From: Verrucomicrobiota bacterium
Lineage (GTDB): Bacteria; Verrucomicrobiota; Verrucomicrobiia; Limisphaerales; UBA11358
Length of the DNA stretch: 64,000 nt
Reading direction: 5' to 3'
Assembly (NCBI GenBank): GCA_028872915.1
Contig: JAGWNY010000003.1
Coordinates: 1-64,000 of the forward strand
Below are positions 8,882 to 17,754 of the stretch, piece by piece (within the stretch, counting starts at the first letter, position 1; the number at the start of each line of letters is the position of its first letter). The notes beneath the pieces are model-generated. The model worked only from the letters and a program-made list of their open reading frames with translations. It was not told where the DNA came from and made no database searches. The position numbers were made by a program, and so were the translations under genes.

Positions 8882-11536
8882 ATGAATGAGCGTCTGCCCA
8901 TCTATGACATTGAGCAGGACCTGGCCGCCCGCTTGAAATCCTGCGGCCGGCTGGTTCTCTCCGCCCCGACCGGATCGGGCAAGTCCACCCAAGTGCCGCA
9001 AATTCTTCTGCGGCACGGATTTCTCGACGGCGGGCAGGTGATTATTCTTCAGCCGCGCCGCATCGCCGCGCGCCTGCTGGCCGCCCGCGTCGCGCAGGAA
9101 TTGGGCGTTACCCTGGGCGCGGAGGTCGGCTACCAAATCCGTTTTGAAAACGTCACCTCTCGAAAGACAAGAATTTGTTTTGTCACCGAGGGCGTTCTCC
9201 TGCGGCGTATGATTGAAGACCCGCGGCTGGCCGGCGTTTCAGTCCTGATCTTTGACGAATTTCATGAGCGCCATCTCTACGGAGACATCAGCCTGGGCCG
9301 CGCCCTGGACTTGCAGGAGAGGCATCGCGCCGACCTTAACCTGATCGTCATGTCCGCCACGCTGAACGCGGGCGAACTGGGAAAATATCTGGGAACGACG
9401 CAAGCCCAGCCGCGCGGCGGCCAAATTGAAACCACGAAGGCCGCAGCCACCGTGCCTCGCGCTTTTTCCTGTTCTTTTCTGTCGTCCGAAGGCCGCCAGT
9501 TTCCCGTTGAGATGGAATACGCCGATCGGCCCTCGTACAACGACAAGCGGCCGGTTTGGGAACAGGCTGCCGCCGCATTTTCAACCTATGTTCAAGGTGG
9601 CGGGGAGGGGGACGTGCTTGTATTCATGCCCGGCGGTTTTGAGATTTCACAAACAATCGAGGCCATTCGCAACGTTTCGGAATCATCGGGCTTCATCCTG
9701 CTTCCATTGCATGGCGAACTGGACAGCCGGGCGCAGGACGCGGCCGTGGCGCGCCATGACCGCCGCAAAGTCGTGGTGGCAACAAACGTGGCCGAGACAT
9801 CGCTGACGATTGACGGCATCCGCCTGGTGATTGACAGCGGCCTGGCAAGGCTGGCGCGCTACGATCCCAACCGCGGCATCAACACGCTCCTGATTGAAAA
9901 AATTTCCCAATCTTCGGCTGACCAGCGGGCCGGCCGCGCCGGGCGGACCGCGCCGGGCACGTGCATGAGATTATGGTCTTTGGAGGAACACCCGCATCGT
10001 CCGGCGGCGGAATTGCCGGAGGTCAAACGCCTCGATCTGGCGGAAGTCGTCCTCACCCTCAAAGCATCGGGCGTGGAGGATCTGCGCCGGTTCCGTTGGC
10101 TGGAGAAACCGGACGAACAGTCTTTGGTCCACGCCGAAGAATTATTGACGGATTTGGGCGCCCTGGCGGCGCCGACCGCTTCAACCGCCGCCGGTTCGGC
10201 TGAACCCTCCGGCGCGCCGCCACAAATCACTTCCATTGGCCGCAAAATGCTCGCCTTCCCGCTGCATCCGCGATACTCGCGGATGTTGCTGGCGGCGCGG
10301 GATTATGATTGCGTTTATCAAGCCGCCCTGGTGGCCGCGCTCACCCAGGGCCGCGAGTTGCTGATTAGAAATGCGGACCGCGACATCCGCTCCAGCCGGG
10401 AAGACGTCCTGGGTGAAAAGGCGTCGTCCGATTTTTGGATACTGATGCGCGCATGGAATTACGCCTGGAAGAACCAGTTCCGCCTGGATGCCTGCCGCAA
10501 GTTGGGCATCCACGCCATTACGGCCCGCCAGGTCGGTCCGCTCCTGGACCAGTTTCTCCGGATCGCCGAACGCGAGGGCCTCGATACCGCGCCGCGTGAA
10601 GTGAAGGATGAAGCCCTGCAAAAGTGCATCCTGATTGCCTTCAGCGACCGCGTGGCCCGGCGCCTGGACCAGGGGACATTGCGTTGTGAACTGGTCCATA
10701 ATCGCCGCGGGCGCCTCTCGCCATCCAGCGCCGTCCAGCACAGCCCGCTGCTTGTGGCGGCCGAGGTTCATGAAATCGAAGGGCGGGATAATGAGGTGAA
10801 TACCATCCTTTCCCTCGCCACGGCCATTGAAGCCGACTGGCTCCGCGAACTCTTTCCCCAAGACATCCAAACCAGCGTCCACGCGCAGTTTGACGCGGGC
10901 CAAAAGAGGGTTGTTGCCGCGGAATTGCTTCAATTTCGCGGCTTGGCGCTGTCGGCCAAACGCGTTGAACCGCCGCCCACCGACGCCGCAGCCAAAATCC
11001 TGGCCGGCGAAATCCAAGCCGGACGCCTTCCGTTGGCGAACTGGGACCATGGCGTGGAGCAATGGATTGAGCGCCTGAATTTTCTGTGCCGCACGTGCCC
11101 CGAACTGCAATTGCCGCCCTTGGCTGGTGAAGACAAAAAACATCTCATCGAGCAGCTCTGCCACGGGGCCGTCAGCGCGCGGGACATCAGGGAACGCGAC
11201 GTGAAATCCCTGGTTTTGTCCTGGCTTTCCGCCCCCCAGCGCGACCTGCTCGATACCCATGCGCCGGAACGATTGGCATTGCCCAACGGTCGGACGCCAA
11301 AAATCGTTTATGAGAGTTGCAAACCGCCCTTTATTTCGCTGCGCATTCAGGAGCTTTACGATGTCAAGGAGACGCCCCGCGTTGCGATGGGCCGCGCGGC
11401 GGTTACGGTTCACATCCTTTCGCCGGGGATGAAGCCGGTGCAAGTGACCCAGGACCTGGCGGGCTTTTGGCGGGACCATTATCCGCGCCTTAAATCCGAA
11501 TTGCAGCGCAAATATCCAAAGCATTTGTGGCGGTGA
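8882..11536 (+). CDS. hrpB: ATP-dependent helicase HrpB
   Basis: An 884-residue DExH-box RNA helicase-type protein. Walker A is SAPTGSGKSTQ, the box II motif is FDEFHER, motif III is SATL, motif VI is QRAGRAGRTAPG. The HrpB-specific C-terminal region ends MKPVQVTQDLAGFWRDHYP with the final YPKHLWR, a hallmark of this family. A low-complexity Ala/Thr insert lies near residue 430 (TASTAAGSAEPSGAPP). It begins 34 bp after pheT on the same strand. The cellular role of HrpB is not well defined in most bacteria. Confidence 0.93.
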   Translation: MNERLPIYDIEQDLAARLKSCGRLVLSAPTGSGKSTQVPQILLRHGFLDGGQVIILQPRRIAARLLAARVAQELGVTLGAEVGYQIRFENVTSRKTRICFVTEGVLLRRMIEDPRLAGVSVLIFDEFHERHLYGDISLGRALDLQERHRADLNLIVMSATLNAGELGKYLGTTQAQPRGGQIETTKAAATVPRAFSCSFLSSEGRQFPVEMEYADRPSYNDKRPVWEQAAAAFSTYVQGGGEGDVLVFMPGGFEISQTIEAIRNVSESSGFILLPLHGELDSRAQDAAVARHDRRKVVVATNVAETSLTIDGIRLVIDSGLARLARYDPNRGINTLLIEKISQSSADQRAGRAGRTAPGTCMRLWSLEEHPHRPAAELPEVKRLDLAEVVLTLKASGVEDLRRFRWLEKPDEQSLVHAEELLTDLGALAAPTASTAAGSAEPSGAPPQITSIGRKMLAFPLHPRYSRMLLAARDYDCVYQAALVAALTQGRELLIRNADRDIRSSREDVLGEKASSDFWILMRAWNYAWKNQFRLDACRKLGIHAITARQVGPLLDQFLRIAEREGLDTAPREVKDEALQKCILIAFSDRVARRLDQGTLRCELVHNRRGRLSPSSAVQHSPLLVAAEVHEIEGRDNEVNTILSLATAIEADWLRELFPQDIQTSVHAQFDAGQKRVVAAELLQFRGLALSAKRVEPPPTDAAAKILAGEIQAGRLPLANWDHGVEQWIERLNFLCRTCPELQLPPLAGEDKKHLIEQLCHGAVSARDIRERDVKSLVLSWLSAPQRDLLDTHAPERLALPNGRTPKIVYESCKPPFISLRIQELYDVKETPRVAMGRAAVTVHILSPGMKPVQVTQDLAGFWRDHYPRLKSELQRKYPKHLWR

Positions 11537-11547
11537 GGCGCATGCGT

Positions 11548-11967
11548 TCAAGGCTTCTGTTTTTCCTTGGTATAGGCAACGAGGGTCTTGATTTTGGCGG
11601 CGCCGGCGGCGTCGCGAACCTGCACGATTTTTCCCCATGGCGCCCCCGTATCGGCATTGATGGCCACGACGACGTTCGGATTTTGCAACGCCGCCATCTT
11701 GAGCTTCATTTGCATTTGCTCGGAGGTGACGGGCAGGTCGTCCATGAAATACATGCCCTTGGCGTTAACGCTCACCACAACCGTCCGGTTTTCATTCGCC
11801 CCCATTTTTTTGGCCTGCGCGGACGCGGGCAGTTGCAATCTGAGCGCCGATTGTTGTTTGAAGGTGGTGGTGACCAGCAAAAAAATCACGAGCACGATCA
11901 GCACGTCAATCAGGGCCACGATGATGACGGCGGGCGTGCTGTGGCGTTTGCGAACGTAGAAACGCAT
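11548..11967 (-). CDS. exbD: Biopolymer transport protein ExbD/TolR family
   Basis: A 139-residue bitopic membrane protein. There is one N-terminal membrane helix (AVIIVALIDVLIVLVIFLLVTT) with the aspartate that carries the proton path. A periplasmic domain follows with the family VVVSVNAKG and VVVAINADT strands. It is the last gene of the minus-strand run tonB-like/exbB/exbD, 3 bp after the exbB stop. With ExbB it should convert proton-motive force for a TonB-type protein. Confidence 0.9.
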   Translation of the reverse strand: MRFYVRKRHSTPAVIIVALIDVLIVLVIFLLVTTTFKQQSALRLQLPASAQAKKMGANENRTVVVSVNAKGMYFMDDLPVTSEQMQMKLKMAALQNPNVVVAINADTGAPWGKIVQVRDAAGAAKIKTLVAYTKEKQKP

Positions 11968-11970
11968 TTG

Positions 11971-12696
11971 CTAGCGGGCCGCTTCCGGCCGTTTGCCGCG
12001 GCCCGCGCCGGACCGGGGCGCCGGCAAAGGCGGAGGGACCGCAACCGGCGGCGGCGCTGCAACGGGTGGCGCCACGGCGTCTTTCACCGTTTTCATTTCA
12101 TCCGCCCGCGCGGAATACATCCGACGGATGAAATCGTCGCAAATGGCCTCCATTTCCGCCGCCAGCACTTCGACCTTTTTGCTGAAGTAACTCCAGGCGA
12201 TGAGCGATGGGATGGCGATGAGCAAGCCGATCAGCGTGGCGTTCAATATGAGCGCGATGCCCTTGGCCAACCGCGCGGCGTCGTTCAACCCGGAAACGCC
12301 GATGTCGCCAAACAGGGTCATCATGCCGGCTATCGTTCCCACAAGGCCGAGCAATGGGGCGATGCCCACGATGATTTCCAGCACCACCAGCCCGCGCTCC
12401 AGCCGGACGATTTCATGGCGGGCCGCGGTTTGCAGCGCATCGGCATTGTCCGCCTTGGGCCAGTCCAGGCGGGCGGAGGCGAGCAGCAGCAGGCGGCCCA
12501 ATGGCGAGGGCCGGGTCTCGCAAATCTGCCGCAAAACGTTTACACCGTCCGCGCTCCGGCACGCTTCCACGGCGTCGGCAATGATCCGTGGCGCCACCTT
12601 GTCCCAGCGCAGTGTCCAGCCCCGCTCGATAATGAACGCCAGGCCGGTAATGGAAGTCAGCCCCAGTAAAATATAAACAAGTTCGTCCATAATCAT
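11971..12696 (-). CDS. exbB: MotA/TolQ/ExbB proton channel family protein
   Basis: A 241-residue inner-membrane protein with three predicted membrane segments. The first is near residues 5-25. The conserved pair follows at VVLEIIVGIAPLLGLVGTIAGMM and ALILNATLIGLLIAIPSLIAW. The motif GLVGTIAGM is diagnostic. The C-terminus is an unusual Pro/Ala-rich tail (VAPPVAAPPPVAVPPPLP) of about 30 residues. The ATG directly abuts the TGA of the upstream TonB-like gene, so the genes are surely co-translated. An ATG two codons downstream is an equally possible start. Confidence 0.9.
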   Translation of the reverse strand: MIMDELVYILLGLTSITGLAFIIERGWTLRWDKVAPRIIADAVEACRSADGVNVLRQICETRPSPLGRLLLLASARLDWPKADNADALQTAARHEIVRLERGLVVLEIIVGIAPLLGLVGTIAGMMTLFGDIGVSGLNDAARLAKGIALILNATLIGLLIAIPSLIAWSYFSKKVEVLAAEMEAICDDFIRRMYSARADEMKTVKDAVAPPVAAPPPVAVPPPLPAPRSGAGRGKRPEAAR

Positions 12697-13593
12697 TCAA
12701 TAGTAATAGAACGTGAAAGTAATCTGGCGAAATGTCGCCCCGACCATTCGTCTCATGTCTCCGGGCCACGGCGCATAGGGCGCCGGCTCATTGATGGCGT
12801 CCTCGCAAACCTGGCCCAGCAGAATGCCGACCGTATTGTCCAATATCTGCATGTCCGAGATGGTTCCATCGTAATGCAAATGAAACGTGACCACCACCTT
12901 GCCCGTGCGGTCCAGCGCAAACTGCCGGCTGTCCAGCAAATCATACCAGCGTTGTGTAACGGCTTCGATAAATGCCTCGTCATAGGCGCCAAAGGGCGTC
13001 TCCCGCACATCGAACGCCGGCACCAACGCCACCCGCCGCGCCCCCCCAGACTGCCGCATCTCCAGTCCAGGGACAACGTTGCGCTCCACTTGCGACAATT
13101 TCAGTGGACGCGGCTTTGGAACCGGCGCGGGCAGCGTCAAATCGCCCGGTTGTGCGGGCACCGGCGATTGTGGCTGCCGCGGCGCCGCCACGGGCGCCGG
13201 TTGCGGCTGAAGCCGGTTGAACGCCGGACGGGGCGCTGTTTCCGTGCGAGCTACTTCCACTTGGGCGCCCTTCAGTTCGGGCTTGTTCAAATTTTTATGC
13301 GATTGGTCCGCGGCAATCGAATTGGCTGCGCCATAATACCGGGTCTTGGCCGGCGCCCTGGTTGAGGGCTGCTGAACCATGACGAATTCCAACGGCTGTT
13401 CGGGAGATTGTTGGGGTGGCGCCGCGACGCTCCTCGCAAATAAGACCGGCAGGAAATGGAGCATTTTGGCGATTTCATAGCCTCCAATACCGGTCAAATG
13501 GGCCAACAGCGAAAAGGCCAGCACCAGGAGCAGCCGCTGGACCTCCAGGCGGTTGGGTCGCAGCGACTGGAGTGATTTTTCAGCTTCGGTCAT
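12697..13593 (-). CDS. TonB/TolA-like energy transducer, proline-rich
   Basis: A 298-residue protein with one N-terminal membrane anchor (about residues 20-42). A long Pro/Ala/Gln-rich linker covers about 60-170. A C-terminal alpha/beta domain contains KVVVTFHLHYDGTISDMQ and AINEPAPYAPWPGDM, resembling TonB/TolA C-terminal domains that touch outer-membrane partners. It heads the operon with exbB and exbD, which supports the role. Whether it serves TonB-dependent receptors or a Tol-like function cannot be told here. Confidence 0.8.
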   Translation of the reverse strand: MTEAEKSLQSLRPNRLEVQRLLLVLAFSLLAHLTGIGGYEIAKMLHFLPVLFARSVAAPPQQSPEQPLEFVMVQQPSTRAPAKTRYYGAANSIAADQSHKNLNKPELKGAQVEVARTETAPRPAFNRLQPQPAPVAAPRQPQSPVPAQPGDLTLPAPVPKPRPLKLSQVERNVVPGLEMRQSGGARRVALVPAFDVRETPFGAYDEAFIEAVTQRWYDLLDSRQFALDRTGKVVVTFHLHYDGTISDMQILDNTVGILLGQVCEDAINEPAPYAPWPGDMRRMVGATFRQITFTFYYY

Positions 13594-13734
13594 GTTCCCG
13601 AAATTTGCAGCATAAAGGCCCTCCGGGCAACTGCCTTTGAATTCAGGGACCGGGACCGGTCATGTCCAAAAAAGAGCGATTGGCCGCTTGAATTCTTGAC
13701 ATGGTGGGCGCATAAGCAGTTGGGCCGCAATGGC

Positions 13735-14259
13735 ATGGATCATGCTGACCAACTGGCAGAAAGCCGCTTTAACCTTGGATCAAGCATGAACTGTATGAGG
13801 ATGATGGAAAGGCCGGAGAAGAACGCGCCGGGCGCGGCGTTCAAAGCCGTCATCCTTTACAATGATCCTCATCTGGTCGCGCGGGCCACGGCGCTGGTAA
13901 ACCGCGCAGTTCGATGCGCGGGCGGAGGGGCTTGGAGCGTCGCTTCGTATCATTTGCATGTCCTCAAGCAGCCGCCCCTGGCTGCGCTGACCGTTGGCAT
14001 GGCCGCGGATGCGCATTTCATGTTGCTGGCCATCGGCGCCCTGCCGCCAACGGCGGAACTGCTGGACTGGCTGGAGCAATGGTCGGCGCAACGGCACGTT
14101 GTGGATGCCACGGTATCATTGCTCTGCCCTGAAGATGCCACGGAACCACCGCAGTTAAGAAGCCGCCTCCAACACATCGCCCGGCGGCATGGCCTGGAGT
14201 TCTTCGCCACCGTCGAGGCGTGGCATGGTGAAGATGCGCCGGCCCTTGTGCCGGCTTAG
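13735..14259 (+). CDS. Hypothetical protein with receiver-like N-terminus
   Basis: About 174 residues from the ATG at 13735; later ATGs at 13786-13804 are also possible. The core begins KAVILYNDPHLVARATALVNRAV and contains DAHFMLLAIGALPPTAELLDWLEQW. The alternation of hydrophobic strands and amphipathic helices resembles a Rossmann/receiver-like fold without a clear phospho-acceptor context. It ends shortly before the LOG-family gene. I do not recognise a named family. Confidence 0.6.
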   Translation: MDHADQLAESRFNLGSSMNCMRMMERPEKNAPGAAFKAVILYNDPHLVARATALVNRAVRCAGGGAWSVASYHLHVLKQPPLAALTVGMAADAHFMLLAIGALPPTAELLDWLEQWSAQRHVVDATVSLLCPEDATEPPQLRSRLQHIARRHGLEFFATVEAWHGEDAPALVPA

Positions 14260-14308
14260 CAGAAACGTGCTCCTTGTTTCGGCTTTTCGCCGCGATTATG
14301 CTTGGCCG

Positions 14309-14986
14309 ATGAGCGACATTGATTTTCTCATGCGGGAAGACCCGTGGCGGATTTTCCGAATCATGGCCGAATTTGTGGACTCGTTTCAAACGATGGCGCG
14401 GGTGGGGCCGGCGGTGACGATTTTTGGCTCAGCGCGGGTGAAGACCAGCGACAAATACTACCGGGCGGCGACGACGATTGGGCGCAAACTCGCGGAACAT
14501 AACCTTGCGGTCATCACGGGCGGCGGTCCGGGTATTATGGAGGCCGCTAATAAAGGCGCGTCGCTGGGCGACGGAAAATCGGTGGGCCTGAACATCGAAT
14601 TGCCCCATGAGCAATTCGCCAACAAATTTTCCAATGTGCCCATCCAGTTCCATTATTTTTTTGCGCGAAAGGTTTGTTTTGTGAAATACAGCCTTGGTTT
14701 TGTCTATATGCCGGGCGGGTTCGGAACGCTGGACGAGCTTTTTGAAGTGCTGACGCTGGCGCAGACGGAACGGATTCCGCATTTTCCGATGATCCTTTTT
14801 GGCAGTGAGTATTGGAGCGGGCTGCTGGATTGGATGCGGGGCCAGATGCAGGAGCGGTATTGTTTCATCGGACCGGCGGACCTGGACGTGCTCAAAGTGA
14901 CGGATAATGTGAACGAGGTGGTCCGGACGATTCTGGATTATGAGCGGCATGCGGGCATGCCCGCCATGCCCAAAGCGTTCGCATAA
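14309..14986 (+). CDS. LOG-family Rossmann-fold nucleotide hydrolase-like protein
   Basis: A 225-residue protein of the TIGR00730/LOG family. Members hydrolyse nucleoside monophosphates at the N-glycosidic bond (cytokinin-activating or nucleotide-salvage types). The signature PGGFGTLDELFEV is present, with the nucleotide-binding ITGGGPGIMEAANKGA before it. The ATG at 14309 (MSDIDFLMRED) is preferred over an upstream extension that overlaps the previous gene. pabB follows after 4 bp, or overlaps it, depending on the pabB start. The substrate cannot be inferred. Confidence 0.88.
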   Translation: MSDIDFLMREDPWRIFRIMAEFVDSFQTMARVGPAVTIFGSARVKTSDKYYRAATTIGRKLAEHNLAVITGGGPGIMEAANKGASLGDGKSVGLNIELPHEQFANKFSNVPIQFHYFFARKVCFVKYSLGFVYMPGGFGTLDELFEVLTLAQTERIPHFPMILFGSEYWSGLLDWMRGQMQERYCFIGPADLDVLKVTDNVNEVVRTILDYERHAGMPAMPKAFA

Positions 14987-14990
14987 TCAA

Positions 14991-16454
14991 GTGATCCAGG
15001 AATTTTCCAACGGGCGGACGCCCGAATCGCTCGTTGAAACGCTACGGCAGACGTCCCGCAGCCATGGCGCCGAAGGCATTGTTCTGTTGCGAACGTCCTC
15101 TTTTGATTCGCCGTCGGCCCGGTATTCGTTGGTGGCGGCAAATCCCTTCCTGACGTTTCGTTCCTTCGGTTCGCATTGCGCCATTATGTCGCCCGGCTCC
15201 GGTTCGCTGTGCCATATCCAGTTCGGCAATCCGTGGCAGTTGCTGGAGAGCCTGATGTCGCGTTTTGAGTTGCTGGACGCGGTGGAACAGCCGTTTCCGC
15301 TGGGTGGCTGTTTTGGGTTCTGGGGTTATGACTTGAAGAATTTCACGGAGCCAAAACTGCCGCGCCGGGCGGAAGCGGACCTCGAATTGCCGGACTGTCA
15401 CGTGGCGTTTTACGACAGCCTGGTGGTGTTTGACCATCAATTAAACAAAACGTTTATCGTTTCGAACGGGCTTTCGGCGGATGGTTCGCGGACCGAAGCG
15501 CGCGCCCGGCGGCAGGCGGAAGTTTGGGCGGAGATGCTGCGCCGGACCGTGGCGGAAGGCGCGGACCGCCGATTTCAAAGGGCAGGCGCGCGAACGACAG
15601 TTGCTTCAAATTTTTCGCGGACGGATTTTATCGCGGCGGTGGCGCGGGCACAGGACCACATTCGCCTGGGGGAAATTTATCAGGTCAATTTGTCGCAGCG
15701 GTTGACGGCGGAGAGCGGGATGAGCGGCTGGGAATTGTTTGAACGCCTGACCGCGGTGTCGCCGGCCCCATTTTCGGCGTTTCTGGATTGCGGTGATTTT
15801 CAAATCGTGTCGTCGTCGCCGGAACAGTTTTTGCAGATGAGCGGGCGTCGGATTGCGACGCGGCCCATCAAGGGAACGCGGCCGCGGGGCGCGGACGCCA
15901 TCCAGGACGCGCAACTGGCCCATGAATTGCAGATCAGCGCCAAAGAGCAGGCGGAATTGCTGATGATCACGGATTTGATGCGCAATGACCTGGGCCGGAT
16001 TTGCGAGTTCGGCTCGGTGCGGACGCCCGAACTGGCGCGGCTCGAACGATTTGCGCAGGTGCAGCATCTGGTTTCGACCGTCGAAGGGCGGCTGAAGAAT
16101 GATGTCACGCATCCGGCGGCGCTGGCATCCTGTTTCCCCGGCGGCAGCATCACCGGCGCGCCGAAGTTTCGCGCCATGCAAGTGATTGACGAACTGGAAC
16201 CGATAACCCGTGGTCCGTATTGCGGATGCCACGGTTATCTCGGATTCAATCGGCAAAGCCAATTGAGCGTCACCATTCGCACGGCCATCCGCGCGGACGG
16301 CAGGATTCATTTCAATGTGGGGGCGGGCGTCGTGGCCGATTCGGACCCGGAGGCCGAATACGAGGAGACGCTGGCAAAAGCGGCGGGATTTCTGGCGGCG
16401 TTGGACGCGGACGTCCTGGCGGAAGGAATGGCGATGGAGAAAAGGGCGGTTTGA
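14991..16454 (+). CDS. pabB: Aminodeoxychorismate synthase component I
   Basis: The enzyme converts chorismate to aminodeoxychorismate for p-aminobenzoate and folate. The C-terminal chorismate-binding domain shows PIKGTRPRG, whose lysine marks PabB; anthranilate synthase TrpE has PIAGT. Other motifs are ELLMITDLMRNDLGRI, CFPGGSITGAPKFRAM and FNVGAGVVADSDPEAEYEET. The GTG at 14991, four bases past the LOG gene, gives a family-like N-terminus of 487 residues. An ATG at 14940 overlapping the LOG gene is the alternative. Neither has a clear ribosome-binding site. The glutaminase partner pabA is not adjacent. Confidence 0.9.
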   Translation: MIQEFSNGRTPESLVETLRQTSRSHGAEGIVLLRTSSFDSPSARYSLVAANPFLTFRSFGSHCAIMSPGSGSLCHIQFGNPWQLLESLMSRFELLDAVEQPFPLGGCFGFWGYDLKNFTEPKLPRRAEADLELPDCHVAFYDSLVVFDHQLNKTFIVSNGLSADGSRTEARARRQAEVWAEMLRRTVAEGADRRFQRAGARTTVASNFSRTDFIAAVARAQDHIRLGEIYQVNLSQRLTAESGMSGWELFERLTAVSPAPFSAFLDCGDFQIVSSSPEQFLQMSGRRIATRPIKGTRPRGADAIQDAQLAHELQISAKEQAELLMITDLMRNDLGRICEFGSVRTPELARLERFAQVQHLVSTVEGRLKNDVTHPAALASCFPGGSITGAPKFRAMQVIDELEPITRGPYCGCHGYLGFNRQSQLSVTIRTAIRADGRIHFNVGAGVVADSDPEAEYEETLAKAAGFLAALDADVLAEGMAMEKRAV

Positions 16455-16465
16455 AAAATGTCCTT

Positions 16466-17659
16466 TTAACCAGTGGCAAGATTTTCTTCAAGCAAGCCGG
16501 AACGGGAAGAGTCGTTGGATGGTTCGGCCGCACCCGGAGGGCCATCCCGGCAATCGCCAGGATTTTTTACCGGTTCGTAGAACGTATTGCGCTGGGTCGG
16601 ATCGCGGCCAGCTTCGCGGATGGCGTTGATCATCCCGGTTTGAGTCTGCCATTGGGGCGAGGCGGCGCCGGCCATGTGAAAGATATGTTCCTCAATGATG
16701 GTGCCGTGCAAATCATCGGCGCCATAACTTAATGCGACTTGGGCAAGCTTGAGACCCAAACCAACCCAATAAGCCGTGATATGGTCGAAATTATCGAGAT
16801 AGATGCGGCTGACGGCGATGGTGCGGAGGGAATCGAAGCCCGTGGGCGGATGGTTCACGGGAATGTCGTTGTTTTGCGGCTGATAGGCCAGGGGCACGAA
16901 GCCGACGAAGCCGCGGGTTTCATCCTGTAACGCGCGCAGTTGGCGCAGATGGTCCACCCGATCGGCGAGGGATTCCACGTGGCCGTAGAGCATGGTGCAG
17001 GTGCTGCGTCCGCCGAGACGATGCCAGGTGCGATGGACGTCCAGGTATTCCTCGGCGGATTCCTTGCCTTTGGCGATAGTCGAACGGACTTCCTTGCGGA
17101 AAATTTCAGCCCCCCCGCCGGTGAGTGAATCGAGGCCGGCGGCCTTGAGTTCAACCAGCGTTTGTTCAACTGATTTTTTGGCGAGCCAGGCCAGGTGCAG
17201 AATTTCGATGGCGGTAAAGCATTTCAACTGCACACGCTGGTCCAGGGCGCGCAATGCCTTGAGCATGTCCGCGTAATAGCTGAAGGGAAGGGAAGGATGC
17301 AAGCCGCCAACGATATGCAGTTCCGTGACGCCGATTTTGACGGATTCGGCGGCTTTTTGAACAATTTCTTCAATGGAAAACTGGAAGCCGTCGGCATCGC
17401 GCTTTTTTCTGGCGAACGAACAGAACTGGCAGGAAAGAATGCAATAATTGGAATAGTTGATGTAGCGGTTGACGATGTAAGTGGCGCGGTTGCCGTTTTT
17501 TTTCCGGCAGGCAAAGTCCGCGATGGCGCCCACCGCGTTCAAATCGTTTGATTCAAAGAGACGCAGCGCGTCGGCTTCGGAAATACGTTCGCCGGCGGCA
17601 ACCTTGTCATAAATGTCGCGCAAGCCGCTTCGCTCGATGAAAAAACTCACGGCGAACAA
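16466..17659 (-). CDS. mqnE: Aminofutalosine synthase (radical SAM)
   Basis: A radical SAM enzyme of the futalosine route to menaquinone; it adds 3-(1-carboxyvinyloxy)benzoate to the adenosyl moiety. The cluster motif CILSCQFC (Cx3Cx2C) lies near residue 73. HIVGGLHPSLPFSYY and the C-terminal HMAGAASP are typical of MqnE; MqnC has a different QGG segment. The start is uncertain: TTG at 17659 or GTG at 17650. A polar C-terminal tail (PSNDSSRSGLLEENLATG) looks like an unconserved extension. The gene is convergent with pabB, ending 11 bp away. Confidence 0.88.
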   Translation of the reverse strand: MFAVSFFIERSGLRDIYDKVAAGERISEADALRLFESNDLNAVGAIADFACRKKNGNRATYIVNRYINYSNYCILSCQFCSFARKKRDADGFQFSIEEIVQKAAESVKIGVTELHIVGGLHPSLPFSYYADMLKALRALDQRVQLKCFTAIEILHLAWLAKKSVEQTLVELKAAGLDSLTGGGAEIFRKEVRSTIAKGKESAEEYLDVHRTWHRLGGRSTCTMLYGHVESLADRVDHLRQLRALQDETRGFVGFVPLAYQPQNNDIPVNHPPTGFDSLRTIAVSRIYLDNFDHITAYWVGLGLKLAQVALSYGADDLHGTIIEEHIFHMAGAASPQWQTQTGMINAIREAGRDPTQRNTFYEPVKNPGDCRDGPPGAAEPSNDSSRSGLLEENLATG

Positions 17660-17754
17660 GGTAACAGCTTGCCGCCGTTTGAAAAGGCGGGTTTAACTTA
17701 ACATGATTCGCCAGACTCGACTTTGGTCCCGATTTGATTTCAAAATCCCCGCGC

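Noticed and set aside
10181-11638. A long minus-strand frame opposite hrpB and exbD
   Set aside because: It overlaps a well-defined helicase and has low-complexity Gly/Arg-rich sequence without any domain.
14991-16454. Anthranilate synthase TrpE rather than PabB
   Set aside because: The active-site segment is PIKGTRPRG, the lysine form of PabB; TrpE has alanine there. No trp genes are adjacent.
16466-17659. MqnC (cyclic dehypoxanthine futalosine synthase) or CofH instead of MqnE
   Set aside because: HIVGGLHPSLPF and the C-terminal HMAGAASP are MqnE features, and the MqnC QGG pattern is missing.
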